This document shows positions 45,632 to 54,140 of a stretch of 64,000 bases of DNA, piece by piece; position 1 is the first letter of the stretch; each line of letters starts with the position of its first letter. A program made the position numbers and the translations under genes. This DNA is from Chitinophagales bacterium (lineage in GTDB: Bacteria; Bacteroidota; Bacteroidia; Chitinophagales; JADIYW01), in assembly GCA_023957235.1 (NCBI GenBank), contig JAMLHI010000004.1, positions 263,422 through 327,421 of the forward strand, read 5' to 3'. The notes beneath the pieces were generated by a model that was not told the origin of the DNA, did no database searches, and was given only the letters and a program-made list of their open reading frames with translations.

Positions 45632-45851
45632 ATACTCCTTACTATAAAATAGGATTGAAAAAAATATTTAAAAATCATTTGTGCTTTATTTGAATATATA
45701 TAGGCTGAATCATCATAGAAATACTACTAAAACATCAGGAATGATTATTGTAAACTAAGATAACAAGTAGCTTGAAGAAGATTAATTTTTGAATTGTCAA
45801 TTTATATAAGGACTTTTCTACTGATTTTTATTTTTTTGGGTTGAGATTATC

Positions 45852-46409
45852 TTATTTCAACCAATGCAATATTTTGGGTAATGGCAATCCCATGACATTA
45901 TAATAACAGCCTTCAATTTTCTGTATATATCGTACACCTATCCATTCTTGAATGGCATAGGCACCTGCTTTATCCATCGGGGCATATTTTTCTATATAAT
46001 ACCATATTTCATCATCTGTCATTTTGCCAAATTTTACAAAAGTGGTATCCGTTAGGTGATATTGATTGTTTTCAAACAAATAACAAACTCCTGTATGTAC
46101 TTGATGTGTTTTGTCTGAAAGTAGCTTAAGCATTTGGTAGGCATCTTGAGCATTAGCAGGTTTTCCTAATATTTGATTATCAACGACAACAATTGTATCT
46201 GCGGTAAGAATTGCTTGATTTGTAATATGGAATTGTTTTTGTATAGCTACCGCTTTTCTTTTTGCAAGATGTTCAGCAATTTCTATGATAGGTATTTGAC
46301 TGTTAAAAGATTCGTCTATATCTGATACCAATACTTCAAATTTAATATCTGCCAGCTCCAGTATTTCTTTTCTTCTAGGTGATCCTGAACCTAAGATTAA
46401 TTTTTGCAT
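45852..46409 (-). CDS. Maf-like nucleoside-triphosphate pyrophosphatase
   Basis: 185 residues. The Maf signature LILGSGSPRRKEILELAD starts the protein, followed by SDIDESF and KRKAVAI. The catalytic LTADTIVVVDNQILGKP has the key Asp, and VHTGVCYL and YAPMDKAGAYAIQEWIG complete the fold. Such enzymes hydrolyse dTTP/UTP or modified nucleotides and clean the pool. A -7 box ends 14 nt before the ATG. It lies downstream of the large outer-membrane protein, 28 nt away on the same strand, but has its own promoter-like box. Confidence 0.93.
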   Translation of the reverse strand: MQKLILGSGSPRRKEILELADIKFEVLVSDIDESFNSQIPIIEIAEHLAKRKAVAIQKQFHITNQAILTADTIVVVDNQILGKPANAQDAYQMLKLLSDKTHQVHTGVCYLFENNQYHLTDTTFVKFGKMTDDEIWYYIEKYAPMDKAGAYAIQEWIGVRYIQKIEGCYYNVMGLPLPKILHWLK

Positions 46410-46423
46410 AAATAGATTTGGGG

Positions 46424-46431
46424 CAAAATTA
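46424..46431 (-). promoter_or_regulatory. -7 box of maf
   Basis: TAATTTTG on the minus strand, 14 nt before the ATG at 46409. It predicts a leader of only about 5-10 nt. Confidence 0.5.
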
Positions 46432-46437
46432 CAAAAA

Positions 46438-49400
46438 TCAAAACATTGCTCTTAGTGTAGCGGTGCCTGTATGAATTACTTTTGAAATTGCTCCAGTTTT
46501 ACGACCATCATAGCTGATACTGAGTTGCAAATTATTGGATAGCGTTCGGTTATAGGATGCATTCCAAACATAGTTTTTACCTGGTTGAAGACCATCTAAT
46601 ATTTGATAAGATTTTGTAGTACCATTAATTCCATTATACTTGAATAATACTATTGAAAATTTTGTTTCGACAGTCTGTTTGGAGGCGATACTGTATCTTA
46701 AATCTAAATTCAATTTATTCCCTTTGGCTAATTCACCACCCAATTCTTGAATATTGCGTTTAATGTCAAATTCATATCCAATAGTAGCTCGAAGTATGGT
46801 TTTAAGTAACCATGATAATGAAGGATTAACTTTATATTGAGAATAATCAAAATTATTTCCTACTGAATATTCTGCATTGGCATAATTTCTTCCTTTTAAT
46901 AATTTTAACTGTATGGCAAAACTTTTGGGTAAGTTAAGATTGGATTCAATGGTCTGTTCATTTTTCTTTCTAGTATCAAATCCATTGACTAATATGACTT
47001 TGTTTTGATTGAAAAACCAAGTGTAGTTGAAATAAAATTTTGGATCACCTTGATTGAAATAGATACTATTTCTAAAAGAAGAGTTTAGGCTCAATACGTT
47101 TTCATCATTAGTATTCAAAATAAATGGATTGAAAGCCGATACTTGTGCTCCTTTAAAAGTTTTGCGGGTAATAGTTGCAGAGGCATTAAGATTCCATCTA
47201 GCAATAAATTTTTTAAACCCACTTTCATTGAACCATACTGCTTTGGGATTCAATTGGAATATTTGGTTGAGAGTGACTACTCTTGCTTGAATATATTCAT
47301 TGACATTGGTCAACACTCTCACATAATTGGCACTGTCAGCAAATTGAGCAATCACAAATTCGTCTAATTGTTGAATGCCATCATTGTTCATGTCTATCCA
47401 TTTGTAAAGCCCTTGACCAGATGCCACTTCGAGGTAGGTGAATTCTCTCACACGTTCTTGTCCACTTCCAAGTTCATAGATAGTGTTCCACCTTATAGCA
47501 CCTCTTTTTATCTTAAATCCATATTCAGCTCGTCCCAAGTAATTTTTATCTGAGTTGAATTGGGAGATGATAGTATCATGTATCTTCAAGTCTCTAAAAG
47601 TAAATCCTATACTGAGGTTTTGATTTTTAAGCTGATTGGTATTGAGATGAAATGCCAATTCATTACTTGAAGTCAATTGTTCAAAATCTTTATTCACAGG
47701 AGTATAATCTTTTCTATTTTTATAAGATAATTCTCCTGATATGAATGCAGTATCAGCAGTTTTTATGTTGGCATAGATGTTATTATTAAAATATGAATTA
47801 GACAAAAGGGTATCTTTTTGGGCGTGTCTGATAGCATTGTATTCCATGTAAGCACCAGTAGAAATACTCAATCCCCACCATCTTTCAAACGTTTTGGAAA
47901 TATTAATTTTAGGACGTAAAAATGTATTTTTGGATAGACTATCATTGGCTTGCATCCAGTTCATGTTGGCTTGAATATCCCATAGTTTTTTATTGTAAAT
48001 AAAATGATATTGCTGTTGTTGCCCTTGAAACAGATACTTTCTTTTCAGAAAATTCCAAGCAATTCCAGTTTCTATTCCTTTAATTTTATTATTGACTTTG
48101 GCTGATGTCATTAATAGATGTTCTTGAATATGCTGATTGTCTTTGATATTCCAGTCTCTAGCAAATTCAACACTTCGATATTGCTCTGGAGCTTGGAAAT
48201 TGGCACTTTTTAATTCATAAGTTGCCTGTGAGTGGAGTACCCAATTTTTCTTTCCAATGGTGTCTAGCCTGATTAATTTATTGAATAAGGCATACCCTCG
48301 ATTTTCTCTGTTCCCAAGTGCTGAAAATGTATTTACGTCTCTATCTGAATAGGCTATTTCAGTCTGGATAAGAGTTTTGCTCCATTCATATTGAAGTCCC
48401 AATGTAGCATACATATCTTTTTTGGGTGTGATAATTAATTCGACAGGTTCGTAGCTTCCCTGAGCTATTCCATTGATTGGGCTCACCCATGAATAAACGC
48501 GTTGATTGAGTTTGTTTTTATCTGTATTATAATTTCCTTTCCCTTCTCCTACATAGCTAAAGCTTACGTTGTAAACCTGTGTGTCTGAACGAGTTGTATA
48601 AGAAAATATACTGTCATAATAGACGCCGTTTATTGTTGAATCTATTAAAAGATATTGAATAGTGCTTGAAGAATAATCTGCCTTTCTAGCTCCTGGAACG
48701 ATAGCTTTTTCAATATTGTTACCAATATTTTTTAAAATACTTTCGTTTGTGCTATCAATATTTGCCTGAATGGGTTTGTTTTTTGAGTCTTGCTCCGAAT
48801 AAAACTGAGTGTAAATTTTTAGTCCTTTAAAGGTAGCTTGATGACCTGTATGCATGAGTGTTCTGAAATAATTTCTATCAGAATATTCAAATTCTATAAC
48901 TAGTCTTATGTCTTTTGTGACCATAAATTTTGGAGTAAAAACAATTTCTCCTGTATTATAATCCATGACATATTGATTATCTTCTCCTCGTTGTAATAAT
49001 TTACCATCAGCATATACTTTTTCTGAACCTGCGAGGATGATAATATATGTTTCACCATTTGAACCGACTAACTTATATGGTCCTTGATTACCTTCTTTGC
49101 CATTAAATGTGTTTCGAGCAAATTTTCCTTTAGCTACAGCAAATGAAGCACTATGATTGGTGTGCCATCCTTTTTTGTAGTCAAAGCCCGTTTTGAAACT
49201 AGCACCTTGAAGTTGCTTGTCGAAGCGTATAAAATATCCATCGTTATATTGGATAGCATAATCTCCAGCAACAAACTGATGTTCATCTTTTTTCACTTGT
49301 ATATATACTTTGTCGAAATCTTGTATTTGTTGGGTAGTGCCATCAGGTTGAATCGGAATCGTATTATCTGTCAATGCAGCTAAAATTTCCAAATCGCCTA

Positions 49401-49944
49401 TCTTTCCTGAAAGTTGTAAATCTAAAGTTGAATTGACGACCAAATCTTGATTGCTCCCAAATGATATTCCTCTAGCAAAAGCACCATTGTAATTCAGTCC
49501 GCCAAAATCAATCAGATTTTCTTTTAAAGTATAATTAGGATCATAGAAATAAGGATCGAGGTATGTGCTATCTTTCCAGGTATATCCTTGAAATTTTTTC
49601 TTTCTATATACTGATTGAATAGGATAGGGAAATACTCGGAATATTGAATTGATCTGTTGACCAAATAAAGTAGAATCTATAATTATAATTTTTCCGCTAA
49701 ATGGGTTTAAAGAATATTGTTCAGATGAAATCGGGTTTCCCGAAATAGCCAATTTTAGTATTAACGTTGATGGTAAAACACCTATGCTATCCAATAAATG
49801 TTCAGTAGAGTCCGCAATAAATGAGATTTGGCGAATGTTATTGAGTTGCTGCCATTGGATGCCCATGTCTTGTGCAAAAGACATTTTACATGTCCAGCAC
49901 CAGAATAGGGATATCACAATAATAAATCTCAGCAAGGTTTTCAA
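46438..49944 (-). CDS. Large outer-membrane beta-barrel protein of unknown function
   Basis: 1,168 residues from a TTG at 49944, which gives a normal signal peptide (MKTLLRFIIVISLFWCWTCK, cleavage after FAQ). The only upstream ATG, 50070, would add 42 mostly polar residues ahead of the signal. The early segment NGAFARGISFGSNQDLVVNS, then IPIQPDGTTQQIQDFDKVYI and QFVAGDYAIQYNDGYFIRFD precedes about 800 residues of Tyr/Asn-rich amphipathic strands and ends in ATLRAMF with a C-terminal Phe, as in barrel proteins. The N-terminal part is reminiscent of large SprA-like T9SS translocon proteins but the chain is only half their size. Function unknown; a large pore or surface assembly is likely. Confidence 0.75.
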   Translation of the reverse strand: MKTLLRFIIVISLFWCWTCKMSFAQDMGIQWQQLNNIRQISFIADSTEHLLDSIGVLPSTLILKLAISGNPISSEQYSLNPFSGKIIIIDSTLFGQQINSIFRVFPYPIQSVYRKKKFQGYTWKDSTYLDPYFYDPNYTLKENLIDFGGLNYNGAFARGISFGSNQDLVVNSTLDLQLSGKIGDLEILAALTDNTIPIQPDGTTQQIQDFDKVYIQVKKDEHQFVAGDYAIQYNDGYFIRFDKQLQGASFKTGFDYKKGWHTNHSASFAVAKGKFARNTFNGKEGNQGPYKLVGSNGETYIIILAGSEKVYADGKLLQRGEDNQYVMDYNTGEIVFTPKFMVTKDIRLVIEFEYSDRNYFRTLMHTGHQATFKGLKIYTQFYSEQDSKNKPIQANIDSTNESILKNIGNNIEKAIVPGARKADYSSSTIQYLLIDSTINGVYYDSIFSYTTRSDTQVYNVSFSYVGEGKGNYNTDKNKLNQRVYSWVSPINGIAQGSYEPVELIITPKKDMYATLGLQYEWSKTLIQTEIAYSDRDVNTFSALGNRENRGYALFNKLIRLDTIGKKNWVLHSQATYELKSANFQAPEQYRSVEFARDWNIKDNQHIQEHLLMTSAKVNNKIKGIETGIAWNFLKRKYLFQGQQQQYHFIYNKKLWDIQANMNWMQANDSLSKNTFLRPKINISKTFERWWGLSISTGAYMEYNAIRHAQKDTLLSNSYFNNNIYANIKTADTAFISGELSYKNRKDYTPVNKDFEQLTSSNELAFHLNTNQLKNQNLSIGFTFRDLKIHDTIISQFNSDKNYLGRAEYGFKIKRGAIRWNTIYELGSGQERVREFTYLEVASGQGLYKWIDMNNDGIQQLDEFVIAQFADSANYVRVLTNVNEYIQARVVTLNQIFQLNPKAVWFNESGFKKFIARWNLNASATITRKTFKGAQVSAFNPFILNTNDENVLSLNSSFRNSIYFNQGDPKFYFNYTWFFNQNKVILVNGFDTRKKNEQTIESNLNLPKSFAIQLKLLKGRNYANAEYSVGNNFDYSQYKVNPSLSWLLKTILRATIGYEFDIKRNIQELGGELAKGNKLNLDLRYSIASKQTVETKFSIVLFKYNGINGTTKSYQILDGLQPGKNYVWNASYNRTLSNNLQLSISYDGRKTGAISKVIHTGTATLRAMF

Positions 49945-50172
49945 AATTTTATAATAAAGTAAAAATGCTGAGAATATTGCTAATAAACACTTTTTTGTAT
50001 CATTTTTACTAAGGATATCAGATAATTCTTTATGAAGAAAGGTGTGACATCTTGAGCTTTGATGATTCAAAATTGATTACTGAAATCACTATTAGGTAAA
50101 CGTAAAAATTGTATTAGAGCATTTGATTAGATGGATAAATTTCTTAGTTTCTACCTTGAAATATTGCAAAAA

Positions 50173-51045
50173 TTATTCAGAACTTATCTTTCGCTTAAAA
50201 ATAATTCCTGCACTTTTTGAAGTGTCTGACCGAACAGGTATTTCTTTTTTTACTCCATTTTCAAAAAAGTATATTGCAGCTGTATTTGGAGGGATTACTC
50301 CTGTATTATTCGCATAAATAATGAGAAGATGTTCATCTTCATCATCAATAAATATGGGTAAGGATAGGCTTTCATAAGTTAAACCATGTTGTTTTACAAT
50401 CAGTTTTTTATCAAAAAATACTGTGATTGTATCATTGTCAATTTGGTTATTGTCAATAAAATTAAGGGTAAGGGTATCGGAGTTGATTTCTACAATTTCT
50501 TGAATCTCTACCAAGCGTCCTTGAAAATATCTTACTTTATCTCCATCATTTTCAGTTGCATTGGCAAATCCTTTGACTTTATTCAGATGAAATTTGCCTG
50601 ATGCACAATATTGTTTTCCAACAAGGTGCTGGTCATTGAAAACTGCTTCATCTGGGTTGCTCCATTCGCCTTTCATTTCCCATTTATCGCCATTCAAGAT
50701 GATTTCTGCAAAATATTTTTTTATACACCAAGGGAGAGCTAAAGTTCCTCCAGATTCTTTCATCATGTATATATCTGTGAATACTAATTGGTTTTCTATG
50801 TACGATCCTTCCACATAGAATTCAACGTATTTGCCCGTTTTGGAGATGATTTTGGAAGTGCCAAATAGTGTTGAATCTGATTCGTAGTATAGTTTAGTGA
50901 TAATTTCATACATCAATCCTTTGTCACTCTGAGACAACATTCCTTTCCACATACCTTCGAAAGGCAAGTCCTGACCCTTTAGTATAGGTGAGAGCCCGAA
51001 TAAAATAAAAAATGCTAATAGGAAATTTTTCACCTTCCGACACAT
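50173..51045 (-). CDS. Secreted hypothetical protein
   Basis: 290 residues. The signal peptide MCRKVKNFLLAFFILFGLSP ends near LKGQD. The mature part opens with LPFEGMWKGMLSQSDKGLMY, a lipocalin-like first strand (W-G-x-L), and continues with about ten beta strands such as ITKLYYESDSTLFGTSKIIS, EFYVEGSYIENQLVFTDIYM and KWEMKGEWSN. The last ~90 residues form a second beta domain. I do not recognise a family. It lies between two unrelated genes, 228 bp upstream of the large outer-membrane protein's TTG start, on the same strand. Confidence 0.7.
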   Translation of the reverse strand: MCRKVKNFLLAFFILFGLSPILKGQDLPFEGMWKGMLSQSDKGLMYEIITKLYYESDSTLFGTSKIISKTGKYVEFYVEGSYIENQLVFTDIYMMKESGGTLALPWCIKKYFAEIILNGDKWEMKGEWSNPDEAVFNDQHLVGKQYCASGKFHLNKVKGFANATENDGDKVRYFQGRLVEIQEIVEINSDTLTLNFIDNNQIDNDTITVFFDKKLIVKQHGLTYESLSLPIFIDDEDEHLLIIYANNTGVIPPNTAAIYFFENGVKKEIPVRSDTSKSAGIIFKRKISSE

Positions 51046-51111
51046 TCAATAAATATACCAAAAAATGAGTGTTTTTTAAAACTTTCTATATATAGATTCC
51101 TACGAATAAAA

Positions 51112-53343
51112 TTATAGCAATCCATTTTCTATTCTACTGACAGATTGAATTCCTGAGAGACTTTTTAATTTGCTCAATAATTGTTCAAGCTGTTCTTGAT
51201 TTTTCATAAATACCTTAAAAGTACCTTCAAAAATACCATTGTTAGACTGGATAGACATTGATTGCATATTGACTTTTATGTCTTCTGAGATGATGCGAGT
51301 GATTTTATTGATTACACCAAGGTCATCTATTCCATTGATGAATATATCAGTGAGGAAAGAAGAAGATTTGCTTTTTGTCCAGACAGTTTTTACAATTCTA
51401 TAACCATATTTAGACATCAGGTTAATGACATTATTACAATTGGTCCTATGGATTTTAATGACTCCATTAATAGAGATAAAACCTACTACATCATCTCCTG
51501 AAATGGGATTACAACATTTGGCAAATTCATAAGGAAATTGGTTAGATGATTCACCGAAAATAATAAGCTCTGCGTTTTTGTCTATTTTGTTTTTAGGGGC
51601 AACGTACTCTTCTTCTATGATTTTTCTTTCAACTTTGGGTATTTCCAAAGTGTTTCCAATGATATTGAGACTTTTTATTTTAGATAAATCAATTTGATGT
51701 TGGGCAATGTTGTAATTAAGATCTAATATGCTGGGCATTTTGTATAGAGTAATTAATACTTGCATATTTTCATTATTCATAGCCACTTTGAGAGATTTGA
51801 GTTTGCGTTCTAAAATTTCTTTTCCAGTTTCTGCAATGATTTTTTTCTCTTCTCTAAGGGAGTTTTTTATTTTAGCTTGAGCTCTAGATGTGGTGGCAAT
51901 ATTTAACCAAGCTTCAGAAGGTTTTTGTTTTTTTGAAGTAATAATTTCAACTTGATCACCACTTTGGAGAACATGGCTGATAGGCTCTAATTTGTTATTT
52001 ACTTTTGCACCAATACATGTATCGCCCACGACAGAATGTATCATATAGGCAAAGTCCAAAGCAGTAGCACCTACTGGCAATACTTTTAACTCACCTTTTG
52101 GACTGAAAATATATATTTCTTTTGTGTACAACTGAAGTTTAAAATCATCCATGAACTCCAAGGGATTGGTCTCTGAATTCTTTAAATATTCTCTCACTTG
52201 CATGAGCCAGTTTTCGATTGCTTCTTCAGCTGTATTTTGATTTTTTGCTTTGTTTTCTTTGTATTTATAGTGTGCAGCTAGACCTTTTTCTGCTATTTCA
52301 TCCATACGTCTAGAGCGAATTTGTATTTCTACCCATTTTCCTTTTGAGCCCATTACCGTTGTGTGTAAAGATTCATAGCCATTGGCTTTAGGATGAGATA
52401 GCCAGTCTCTCAGACGGTTGGGGCTAGGTTGATATTGGTCTGTAACAATAGAATAAGCTCGCCAACATTCTTCTTTTTCTTTGTCAGGCTCTGAGTCTAT
52501 AATAATTCTAATAGCAAATTTATCATAGACATCGTCAAATGTTACTCCCTTTTTCTTCATTTTATTCCAGATGGAAAAAATAGATTTGGGTCGTCCAACT
52601 ACTTCAGCCTTCAATCCAGATTTTAATATATCTTCTTGTATAGGTTTGATAAAGTCATTGATAAATCGAGTGCGTTCTTTTTTTGTTTCGTGAAGTTGTT
52701 TGGCAATCTCTTTATATTTATCTGTTTCAGTATATTTCATTGAGAGATCTTCAAATTCACTTTTTATAGAATATAATCCTAATCGATGCGCTAATGGTGC
52801 ATATAGATAGATGGTCTCAGATGAAATTTTAAGTTGATTTTTACGGGATACCGTCTCTAGTGTCCTCATGTTATGAAGTCGGTCGGCAATTTTTATCAAA
52901 ATCACCCGAATATCATCACTGAGTGTCAGAAGGATTTTACGATAATTTTCAGCTTGTATGGACTCTGTCTGCGAAGATATCTTTCCTATTTTTGTTAATC
53001 CATCAATGATTTTGGTGATTTCTTCTCCAAATTCTCGCTTAATATCTTCAAGGGTAATTTCTGTATCTTCAACTGTGTCATGTAACAATGCACACATGAT
53101 AGAGGTGATTCCTAGACCTATTTCCGAAGCTACGATTTTGGCAACAGCAATAGGGTGAAGAATATAAGGTTCACCAGATTTTCTTCTTTGTTCCTTATGT
53201 GCATCTACGGCAATCTCAAATGCTCTTCTCAGTCGCTTATCATCTCCTGGTTTCATTCTTGGACGAGTCAATTTTACCAGTTGACGATATTCTTTAAGAA
53301 TTAAGTTGCGTTCCTTTTCTTCATCTATAATATGATCTACCAT
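51112..53343 (-). CDS. Bifunctional (p)ppGpp synthetase/hydrolase (RelA/SpoT)
   Basis: 743 residues. The ATG at 53343 is chosen because GGGAGGAAG sits just 4 nt before it; a TTG five codons upstream overlaps that site. The hydrolase HD domain has HPIAVAKIVA and ALLHDTVEDTEIT (HDxxED). The synthetase domain has RPKSIFSIWNKMKKKG, DVYDKFAIRIII and GYESLHTTVMG. A TGS domain (LYTKEIYIFSPKGELKVLP) and a C-terminal ACT domain (NGIDDLGVINKITRIISEDI) follow, with a CCNPI motif between. It makes and degrades the alarmone of the stringent response. Both catalytic centres look intact. Confidence 0.95.
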   Translation of the reverse strand: MVDHIIDEEKERNLILKEYRQLVKLTRPRMKPGDDKRLRRAFEIAVDAHKEQRRKSGEPYILHPIAVAKIVASEIGLGITSIMCALLHDTVEDTEITLEDIKREFGEEITKIIDGLTKIGKISSQTESIQAENYRKILLTLSDDIRVILIKIADRLHNMRTLETVSRKNQLKISSETIYLYAPLAHRLGLYSIKSEFEDLSMKYTETDKYKEIAKQLHETKKERTRFINDFIKPIQEDILKSGLKAEVVGRPKSIFSIWNKMKKKGVTFDDVYDKFAIRIIIDSEPDKEKEECWRAYSIVTDQYQPSPNRLRDWLSHPKANGYESLHTTVMGSKGKWVEIQIRSRRMDEIAEKGLAAHYKYKENKAKNQNTAEEAIENWLMQVREYLKNSETNPLEFMDDFKLQLYTKEIYIFSPKGELKVLPVGATALDFAYMIHSVVGDTCIGAKVNNKLEPISHVLQSGDQVEIITSKKQKPSEAWLNIATTSRAQAKIKNSLREEKKIIAETGKEILERKLKSLKVAMNNENMQVLITLYKMPSILDLNYNIAQHQIDLSKIKSLNIIGNTLEIPKVERKIIEEEYVAPKNKIDKNAELIIFGESSNQFPYEFAKCCNPISGDDVVGFISINGVIKIHRTNCNNVINLMSKYGYRIVKTVWTKSKSSSFLTDIFINGIDDLGVINKITRIISEDIKVNMQSMSIQSNNGIFEGTFKVFMKNQEQLEQLLSKLKSLSGIQSVSRIENGLL

Positions 53344-53347
53344 ATTG

Positions 53348-53356
53348 CTTCCTCCC
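53348..53356 (-). promoter_or_regulatory. Strong Shine-Dalgarno site of the RelA/SpoT gene
   Basis: GGGAGGAAG on the minus strand, followed by CAAT and the ATG. Nine bases match the anti-Shine-Dalgarno region well, rare in this genome. It fixes the start codon. Confidence 0.7.
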
Positions 53357-53439
53357 AATTCATTTACTTGATTATATATAACATTGTCTCAAATAACAAT
53401 TCAATATTTGGATTAAAAATTAATTATAAATTGAAAAGA

Positions 53440-53703
53440 TTATGAAGCATCCTCTTCTGAAGTATGTCTTTCAAAAGCTTTTTCCATACTGTTAAACATA
53501 GTTGTAAAATGACTTAAATTTTCATTGAGGAATTGTTCGTCTATCAGTTTGTCAATATCATCAAAACTTTTAATGTTTTCACTCTCTCTAATCTTATAGG
53601 TGATTTCCATTTGCCCCATTTCTATTTTTACAGTATATTTCATATTCATACCGAAAACTGTAATTTTTAAAAACTGATGGGGAATAACTCCTAATACTCT
53701 CAT
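53440..53703 (-). CDS. Small hypothetical protein in the penicillin-acylase operon
   Basis: 87 residues. Its ATG overlaps the stop of the upstream membrane-protein gene by 4 bp (ATGA), the strongest reason to call it real. The first ~40 residues look like a beta segment (FLKITVFGMNMKYTVKIEMG), the rest is helical and acidic (SFDDIDKLIDEQFLNENLSH). No signal peptide and no recognised family. It lies at the end of an apparent three-gene operon, 96 bp before the RelA/SpoT gene. Confidence 0.65.
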   Translation of the reverse strand: MRVLGVIPHQFLKITVFGMNMKYTVKIEMGQMEITYKIRESENIKSFDDIDKLIDEQFLNENLSHFTTMFNSMEKAFERHTSEEDAS

Positions 53704-54140
53704 TGATATCTTTTTAAATCTAATTTTAATCCTTTTGTTCTACTTTTTGCTTTTCCTGAACCTATTTTATTAGAGGGTTCATTGGATAGAAGTAATGCTC
53801 CACTTAAGGTAAAAAGTCCTCCTAATATTGCAAATATAATCGTACCTACCCAAAGTAGTAGTATTCCGCTAATAGGATTTTCTGCTCCTGAGCTCAATAC
53901 TTTTCCTATCTGATTGACAAATTCAAATCCATCGCCTTTAGATGAAAAGGTACTGCTTGTCAGATAATAAATTCCAATACCCAAAAAACCTGCCCAAAAC
54001 GAAAAGGCACCATGTTTGTTGGCGATTAAGCCTGACAAAAATGCAATAATAACAAAAGACCACCATGGAGCTATTAGGCATATCAGCCACGACAATATGG
54101 CTATTGCTATAATCTGTATAATAAATGAATATATTTTCAT
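53700..54140 (-). CDS. Small inner-membrane protein
   Basis: 146 residues with four hydrophobic helices: about 5-22, 26-43, 47-62 and 95-120. The pattern IAILSWLICLIAPWWSFVII and NKHGAFSFWAGFLGIGIYYL has no obvious catalytic motif. The C-terminus is basic (GKAKSRTKGLKLDLKRYQ). It overlaps the neighbouring genes by 4 bp on each side, so it is translationally coupled with the penicillin-acylase gene upstream and the 87-residue gene downstream. No function can be assigned. Confidence 0.75.
   Translation of the reverse strand: MKIYSFIIQIIAIAILSWLICLIAPWWSFVIIAFLSGLIANKHGAFSFWAGFLGIGIYYLTSSTFSSKGDGFEFVNQIGKVLSSGAENPISGILLLWVGTIIFAILGGLFTLSGALLLSNEPSNKIGSGKAKSRTKGLKLDLKRYQ

Noticed and set aside
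50123..50317. 64-codon plus-strand frame opposite the secreted hypothetical gene
   Set aside because: It overlaps the 3' end of a better supported minus-strand gene with signal peptide and lacks any motif.
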